Shown in pieces: positions 59,178-64,000 of a stretch of DNA of 64,000 nucleotides. Every line of letters begins with the position of its first letter. Positions within the stretch are counted from its first letter, which is position 1. A program made the translations under genes and the position numbers. The stretch is from JAFGOG01 sp034429215. Lineage in GTDB: Bacteria; Chloroflexota; Anaerolineae; JAAYZQ01. The notes under the pieces are model-generated. The model saw only the letters and a list, made by a program, of their open reading frames with translations. It made no database searches and was not told where the DNA came from. The stretch covers positions 1 through 64,000 of the forward strand of contig DAOUGI010000023.1 in the NCBI GenBank assembly GCA_034429215.1. Reading direction: 5' to 3'.

Positions 59178-59669
59178 ATGAGCGTGATCAAAAAGATACT
59201 TCTGCACTTGGTGGGTCTGCTCGGCGTCGCCATCCTCGCCGGCATCACCAGTGGAGTGATTGCCGGCTTGACCGGTGGCGGCCCCACAGCCATTGCCGCG
59301 TGGTGCGCGCGGGCGTACATCGCCCTGGCTGTGCTCCTGCCGCTTGGGTTGTGGATATTGGTGGTGACCTTTTTCGACCAGGATCGCGAGCTGTATGAAA
59401 ACTGGGGGTCCACGCTGATCGTAACGCTAGTACCGGCGATCCTGGGCGCGCTGGCCGCCCGCATCGCTTTTGTGGGGCCGGCGACGACGGCCGCGGCCGT
59501 CATCAAGCCGCGGTTTGATCCGGGCGAGCTGGCGATGGCCATGGCGGCGCACTTTGGCTGGGCAGTCATGCTGCCGGTGCTGATTGCGACGCTGGTAGGC
59601 GCCCTCTTGATCGCGGTATGGGCTAAGAGGCGCGGGTCTACACTGCCTGGGCTACGGGGAGGCCTATAA
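59178..59669 (+). CDS. small membrane protein between the two cargo genes
   Basis: 163 residues with four to five helices (LLHLVGLLGVAILAGITSGVIAG, YIALAVLLPLGLWILVVTFF, STLIVTLVPAILGALAARIAF, MLPVLIATLVGALLIAVW). Start ATG 59178 (AAGAGGAT upstream) rather than the in-frame TTG 59145. I recognise no family. It lies between two predicted toxins, so an immunity or membrane-anchoring role is possible but unproven. Confidence 0.7.
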   Translation: MSVIKKILLHLVGLLGVAILAGITSGVIAGLTGGGPTAIAAWCARAYIALAVLLPLGLWILVVTFFDQDRELYENWGSTLIVTLVPAILGALAARIAFVGPATTAAAVIKPRFDPGELAMAMAAHFGWAVMLPVLIATLVGALLIAVWAKRRGSTLPGLRGGL

Positions 59670-59739
59670 TTGATACCCTGAACGGAGGCGTCTAGGGCGC
59701 GAGAAACGCACCCTGGCAATTGCAGTTCAAGAGGTGATT

Positions 59740-61884
59740 ATGGCGAGTCAAACACAACACGCAGACCAAAAGCACAAAGCGACACCCCAGCGCGAGGGCC
59801 TGTCCAAAGACCGGCCCAAGCCTGCCGCCGAGATGGCGGAGCAGCCCGATCTGCTCGCCCTCCAGCGCGCCGTCCTCAACCCGGCTCAGGCAGCTCCTGG
59901 CGACATCCGAGGGCTGCAGCGTACAGCCGGCAACCGGGCTGTATCGCGCCTCATCCAGGCCAAGCTGACCGTCGGTGGCGCCGGCGACCGCTACGAACAG
60001 GAAGCCGACCGCGTCGCCGATCTGGTAGTCAGCGGCCGCGCCGGGCGGGCGGACGGCGACTCGGCGACTCAGCAGATGGGCGTCCAACGCCAGGAAGACG
60101 AAGAGGAGATCCAGACCAAGCCGCTGGCGGCGACGATCACACCCGTCGTCCAGCGCCAGGAGGACGAGGAAGAGATCCAGACCAAGCCGCTCCTCCAGCG
60201 CCAGGAGGACGAAGAGGAGATCCAAACCAAGCCGCTCCTCCAGCGCCAGGAGGACGAAGAGGAGATCCAAACCAAGCCGCTCGTCCAGCGCCAGGAGGAC
60301 GAGGAAGAGGTCCAGACCAAGTCGCTTGTCCAGCGACATGCGGACGGTGGTTTTGACGCCAGCCCCGAGCTGGAAGGCCACCTGTCGGCCCTCAAAGGCC
60401 GCGGCAGCCCGCTCCCAGACGGCGTGCGGACCTACATGGAACCGCGCTTCGGCACCGACTTCAGCGGCGTGCGGCTGCATACGGGTGGCGATGCAGTGCA
60501 GATGAACAAGCAGCTCAAGTCCCAGGCCTTTACGCACGGCAAGGACATCTACCTGGGAGCTGGGGCTCAGGTCCAGGGCTCCGAGGCGGGCAACCGCCTG
60601 CTGGCCCACGAGCTAGTGCACACCATCCAGCAGGGGACGAGTGAGCGCATCCAAGGCTTCTGGCCGCTTGGGCATAGGCTGGTCACCACGCTAGCAATGG
60701 CGGAAGGCGATTTCAAAGAGACCTATGATGACTCTGCGCGGCGTTTTCTTATTGACCGTGCGCCCGACATGGATAATATACAGGATGAAGTGGATACAAT
60801 GCGAGCCGGGATGGCCGTCGGGGGCGAGAGGCTGAAGCAATATGAAAAGCTGATCAAAGACAAAAAGTGGGCTGTTGCGAAGCGAATGTACGACAACAAC
60901 GAGCTACACATCAGAAAACCCGCGTACATGCTCAACCACGGAGAGGCAGGTTTGTACAAAGACGCGGACGCATCGGCCAAGAACGAAGCCGTCACGAGCA
61001 GATTAATCGACAAAGCAGTCGCTACGTGGCAGGCGGGCCAGCAACCGCGGGGCCTCGAGATACTCAGTGATGCTCTACACCAAGCAGAGGACAGAGGCTC
61101 GCACGGCGAGGGCAACGCCTTCTCCGGTCACGACGTCCGGCTCACTTTGCAAGGTCGGCCTTGGGAAACGCACTACAGGGAGGGATGGGCACCGGACAAT
61201 GCGGATATCAACCCCAAAGGGGCGGTCCTGGGTGTGGGTTTTGCACAGGGGGTTCTGACAAAGTTCAAAAACGCAGTTGGGTCAGGCCCAGGCAACAAGG
61301 TGAGCATGCACGGCCCAGAGCCTGCTCGACGGGCGCTGCACTTCGGGCCGCTGGAACAGACGTCGCATGCCAAGCTGGCCGGTATCTTTGCTACAATCAA
61401 AAAGGGATCAGGTCCACAGGACTTGCCGGCACTACGGAATCTCTTCCAGCAGCATAAAGGCCATGACATATCAACGGATGAGTATCAGTCGGCCAAACAA
61501 GAGCCTCAGGTGAGGACAGGCGCAGAGTATGGCAGCTTGCTTACAGGCGGAGTAGAGTTCTACGAACAAGCAAAAGGGAAAATAGGCCAACCAAAGGGAC
61601 CAGAGAGGACTCCCGAAGAGATAACGGGGCTGCCGGCACAGGCGCCGACACCCGGGCTTTTCCCTGACAGAGAGTATCAAGCGGCGGTGGCCAAGTTCGA
61701 AGAGTTTAAAAAGGCCCGGGTGCGCGGAGGAAAAAGCAAGCAGGAAAGAAAAACAGCAGCCAAGGACTATCTGGCGCAGAGAGTGGCGATCTACACGCGC
61801 GTGTCGCCGCGAATGGTAGGGGCCATTGGAGATACGATCAAGCTGGCCTACCATGCCGTGTTTGGCGAGCCGATGCCCAACTAG
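59740..61884 (+). CDS. eCIS cargo 2: DUF4157 protein with zinc-phospholipase-like C-terminus
   Basis: 714 residues. Shared N-terminal block 37-93, five EDEEE units (116-197), DUF4157 domain (about 200-298) with HELVH (His290-Glu291-x2-His294). The C-terminal region begins GFWPLGHRLVTTLA (His312) and includes IDRAPDMDN, PAYMLNHGEAG, SDALHQAEDRGSHGEG (His447, Asp451, His455) and FSGHDV (His464). This W/H/D/H-xxx-D/H order resembles zinc-dependent phospholipase C and S1/P1-type enzymes. Lys-rich tail. ATG 59740 follows AAGAGGTGA. Confidence 0.87.
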   Translation: MASQTQHADQKHKATPQREGLSKDRPKPAAEMAEQPDLLALQRAVLNPAQAAPGDIRGLQRTAGNRAVSRLIQAKLTVGGAGDRYEQEADRVADLVVSGRAGRADGDSATQQMGVQRQEDEEEIQTKPLAATITPVVQRQEDEEEIQTKPLLQRQEDEEEIQTKPLLQRQEDEEEIQTKPLVQRQEDEEEVQTKSLVQRHADGGFDASPELEGHLSALKGRGSPLPDGVRTYMEPRFGTDFSGVRLHTGGDAVQMNKQLKSQAFTHGKDIYLGAGAQVQGSEAGNRLLAHELVHTIQQGTSERIQGFWPLGHRLVTTLAMAEGDFKETYDDSARRFLIDRAPDMDNIQDEVDTMRAGMAVGGERLKQYEKLIKDKKWAVAKRMYDNNELHIRKPAYMLNHGEAGLYKDADASAKNEAVTSRLIDKAVATWQAGQQPRGLEILSDALHQAEDRGSHGEGNAFSGHDVRLTLQGRPWETHYREGWAPDNADINPKGAVLGVGFAQGVLTKFKNAVGSGPGNKVSMHGPEPARRALHFGPLEQTSHAKLAGIFATIKKGSGPQDLPALRNLFQQHKGHDISTDEYQSAKQEPQVRTGAEYGSLLTGGVEFYEQAKGKIGQPKGPERTPEEITGLPAQAPTPGLFPDREYQAAVAKFEEFKKARVRGGKSKQERKTAAKDYLAQRVAIYTRVSPRMVGAIGDTIKLAYHAVFGEPMPN
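60085..60330 (+). repeat. in-gene repeat array, 5 units, cargo 2
   Basis: Five QRQEDEEE[IV]QTK[PS]L units; units 2-5 repeat every 45 bp, while the first has a 7-residue spacer. Near-identical DNA in units 2-4 indicates recent expansion. Confidence 0.92.
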
Positions 61885-61927
61885 CAGAGCACCTGGACTG
61901 CAGACTAGGGAGGAAGCTGGGTGATTC

Positions 61928-62788
61928 ATGATCGATGATCTAGATGAAGTCCTGCGGCAGTTGCTCATCCGCGAGCTGCCGATCAAGAACGGCGAGGTGG
62001 ACGTCGAGTTCGACCAGCCCAAGCGGGAATGGTCAGGCAGGGTCAGCCGGCCCACCATCAACCTGTTCTTGCACGACATCCGCGAGAACCAAAAGCTGCG
62101 CCAGACGCAGCCGATGTGGGAGCTGGAGCAGAACCGCAACGGCACCGTCACCAAGCGTCGCAAGCCGGTGCGCATCGATCTGCACTATATGATCACCACC
62201 TGGGCCACCGAGCCGGAGGACGAGCACCGGCTGTTGAGCCGGACGCTGATGGCGCTGTTCCGTTTTCCCGAGCTGCCCGAGGACCTGCTGCCCGATAGCC
62301 TTCAACACCAAGCGGCGCCGATTTCGATCATGGTTGCCCAGTATGAAGAGCTCAAGAGCCCCACGGACGTGTGGAACGTGCTGGACAACGAGATGAGGCC
62401 GGGCATCGCCCTCACGGTCACCCTGGCCATCGACCCGTACGTGCCCACCGTCACGCCGCTGGTCCTCGTGCGCGAGCTGCACATCGGCCCGTCGCCGGTG
62501 CCGGCGGCTCAGAAATTGGAGGCCGGCAGCCAGCCGGATCGTTTCTGGACGGTCGGCGGCACGCTGCGCAGCAAGCAGCCGCTGGACCTGGTCAAGACCC
62601 ACTTGACGCTTGTCGAACAAGGGCTGGCAGTAGCGCTACAGCCCGATGCCCAAGAAGGGCACGTTGGCCGGTTCGTCATAGGCCGTTTGCGGCCCGGCGA
62701 CTATACCTTGGAGGTCATAATCGAGGGCCAGCCGCCGCGCCAGCACAAGATCGTGGTCCCGGCGCCCGACTATGACCTCGAAGTATGA
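61928..62788 (+). CDS. DUF4255 protein (Afp16/Pvc16-like tail terminator)
   Basis: 286 residues. The N-terminal domain MIDDLDEVLRQLLIRELP and PTINLFLHDIRENQKLR matches DUF4255, found in the Afp16/Pvc16 proteins that set tube and sheath length. A long C-terminal half with beta-strands (RFVIGRLRPGDYTLEVIIEG) is additional and Ig-like. No SD better than AGGAAGC in front. It precedes the sheath gene by 138 nt. Confidence 0.9.
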   Translation: MIDDLDEVLRQLLIRELPIKNGEVDVEFDQPKREWSGRVSRPTINLFLHDIRENQKLRQTQPMWELEQNRNGTVTKRRKPVRIDLHYMITTWATEPEDEHRLLSRTLMALFRFPELPEDLLPDSLQHQAAPISIMVAQYEELKSPTDVWNVLDNEMRPGIALTVTLAIDPYVPTVTPLVLVRELHIGPSPVPAAQKLEAGSQPDRFWTVGGTLRSKQPLDLVKTHLTLVEQGLAVALQPDAQEGHVGRFVIGRLRPGDYTLEVIIEGQPPRQHKIVVPAPDYDLEV

Positions 62789-62818
62789 TGGCTGACAGCT
62801 GACAGCTGATAGCTGATG
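62789..62818. repeat. GCTGACA tandem repeat upstream of sheath gene
   Basis: Three to four GCTGACA/GCTGATA units. On the minus strand they read QLSAVSCQPS, the same family as 56325-56349. Confidence 0.65.
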
Positions 62819-62926
62819 AAAGGAGGGAGAGGAGCGACACACAGAAGCAGTCATGGGAGCAAACAGGTTCGGAAATGTAGCACAGAACAAGGCATATAGA
62901 ACGCGTACTACACAAAGGAGGTTTAA

Positions 62927-64000
62927 ATGGCGGAATATCTATCACCCGGAGTCTATGTCGAAGAGGTAGACCGCGGGCCCAAGCCGATTGAAGGGGTCGG
63001 CACTGCCATGGCTGCCTTTGTCGGCTTTACCGAAAAAGCCGAGTGGCAGCGGATGGTAGACGGCGAGATGGTCACCGAGAACCTGCTCAACAAGCCGCAG
63101 CTCATCACCAACTGGAGCCAGTACGTCCAGCGCTTCGGCAGCTTTGTCGAGGGCGCCTACCTGCCCCACGCCGTGTACGGCTATTTCCACAATGGTGGGT
63201 CGCGGTGCTACGTCGTCAGCGTCAAGAACATCGGCAAGGCCCAGGCAGCCCTGGTCGGCGCCGACGGCAAGCCCCGCCTGGTCGTCCGGGCCAAGCAGGC
63301 CGGCTTTGACGGCCTGCGGCTGCGGGTCAAGGTGGACGTGCCAGAGCTGCCGGCGCCCAAGGCCAAAGGCGCCAAGCCCAAGGAGGGCGAGGCCAAAGAG
63401 GGCGAGGAGGCAGCCCCGGCCGAGACCGGCGAGCTTCCACCATTCACCATCACCGTCGAGCGCCAGGGAGTCAGCGGCGCCTGGCAGGTGAAGGAGGTGC
63501 TGCCCGAGGTTACCCTGGTCGAAGCGCACGAGAATGGCGCCAAGAGGGTCCAGGTGGCCTACAAGAACAACAAGGCGTCCGAATGGGTCGACCTGATCCC
63601 TGAGACGGCCCCGCTGGCCAAAGTGTGGCCGACTGCGCAGCAGCAGTCGCTCAACCTGGAGCAAAAGATGCTGATGCCGGCCACCTCGAAAGAGTTCAAG
63701 GGCGAGGTCACCGAGCGCTCGGGCGTCGAGGGCCTGGAGGTCATGGAAGACGTCACTATGCTGGTCGTGCCCGACCTGATGTCGGTGCCGCCCGGCGAAA
63801 AACTCAACCTGGACATGGTCAAGGCGGTCCAGACGGCCATGATCGCCCACTGCGAGCGGATGGGCGACCGGGTGGCCATCCTGGACGCACCGCCCAACGC
63901 CACGCCGCAGGAGATCAAGGAATGGCGGATGAATACCGCCGGTTACGACTCGAGCTACGCCGCCCTCTACTACCCCTGGATCCAGGTAGACGACCCGATC
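62927..64000 (+). CDS. contractile tail sheath protein, C-terminus outside window
   Basis: First 358 residues of the eCIS sheath. It begins MAEYLSPGVYVEEVDRGPKPI and GVGTAMAAFVGFTEKAEW, with FGSFVEGAYLPHAVYGYFHNGGSRCYVV, all typical of phage-tail-sheath-like subunits. An Ala/Lys/Glu-rich linker (residues about 139-170, PKAKGAKPKEGEAKEGE) follows the first domain. AGGAGGTTTAA before the ATG fixes the start. It contracts to drive the inner tube into the target. The rest of the locus (tube, baseplate, fibres) lies beyond 64000. Confidence 0.95.
   Translation, partial: MAEYLSPGVYVEEVDRGPKPIEGVGTAMAAFVGFTEKAEWQRMVDGEMVTENLLNKPQLITNWSQYVQRFGSFVEGAYLPHAVYGYFHNGGSRCYVVSVKNIGKAQAALVGADGKPRLVVRAKQAGFDGLRLRVKVDVPELPAPKAKGAKPKEGEAKEGEEAAPAETGELPPFTITVERQGVSGAWQVKEVLPEVTLVEAHENGAKRVQVAYKNNKASEWVDLIPETAPLAKVWPTAQQQSLNLEQKMLMPATSKEFKGEVTERSGVEGLEVMEDVTMLVVPDLMSVPPGEKLNLDMVKAVQTAMIAHCERMGDRVAILDAPPNATPQEIKEWRMNTAGYDSSYAALYYPWIQVDDPI

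Noticed and set aside
60085..60330. CRISPR-like regular 45-bp repeat array
   Set aside because: The units lie in frame in a long gene and encode QRQEDEEEIQTKPL; there are no unique spacers or cas genes.
62927..64000. Prophage tail
   Set aside because: A sheath alone could be phage, but the AAA ATPase, DUF4157 cargo and DUF4255 neighbours, and the absence of integrase, capsid or terminase in the window, favour eCIS.

Overview
The window looks like a chromosomal piece of a GC-rich, free-living, largely anaerobic bacterium, most likely a Chloroflexota (Anaerolineae-type) member. This placement is an inference. It rests on the dense AAAATCC-type and other short dispersed repeats, the LP[LY][IV]VR-type motif in two exported proteins, the non-pyrrolysine MttB/corrinoid pair, and eCIS cargo proteins carrying EDEEE repeats. 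No tRNA, rRNA, CRISPR array, integrase or transposase was found. Most intergenic regions carry readable -35/-10 promoters.

1-8.9 kb: a minus-strand operon of M20 amidohydrolase, phosphate acyltransferase and a two-subunit CoA-transferase (the last cut by the window edge). Divergent to it is a plus-strand unit of an MttB-family methyltransferase and its corrinoid protein, then a saccharopine-dehydrogenase-like reductase. Acetate kinase follows on the minus strand. Together these suggest one-carbon and acyl-CoA chemistry feeding substrate-level phosphorylation.

9-18 kb: a glycan/membrane cluster (GT4, GT2, two GT39-like polytopic proteins, YfhO). It is riddled with dispersed repeats, several lying in frame inside genes, and contains a four-helix-bundle gene flanked by one repeat family.

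18-22 kb: AmaP, a lipoprotein, ScpB, QueG and an Old Yellow Enzyme.

22-27 kb: a tightly coupled operon of nitroreductase, Gfo/Idh/MocA, GH4 glycosidase, BadF-type sugar kinase and a C45 acyltransferase-like protein. 27-35 kb: a seven-gene minus-strand operon led by a glycyl-radical enzyme, with its activase, a PNPOx-like flavoprotein, a DUF362 Tat protein, an SCP2 protein, an M24 peptidase-like protein and MsrA.

35-46 kb: GH3 beta-glucosidase, a HEAT protein with an orphan corrinoid protein, then GlpD, an alkyl-DHAP-synthase-like flavoprotein and PlsY (glycerolipid or ether-lipid chemistry), and an exported DUF5107 protein. 46-49 kb: a TldD/TldE pair.

50-64 kb: the most interesting region. 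A NarL-type two-component system is followed by a terminator, a new promoter and the start of an extracellular contractile injection system (eCIS). That part encodes a degenerate receiver, an AAA ATPase, a YbjN-like small protein, two DUF4157 cargo/toxin candidates with EDEEE repeat arrays, a small membrane protein between them, a DUF4255 (Afp16/Pvc16-like) protein and the contractile sheath, which runs off the window end. The second cargo has a C-terminus whose His/Asp pattern resembles zinc-dependent phospholipase C; the first has a long hydrophobic stretch suggesting membrane insertion.
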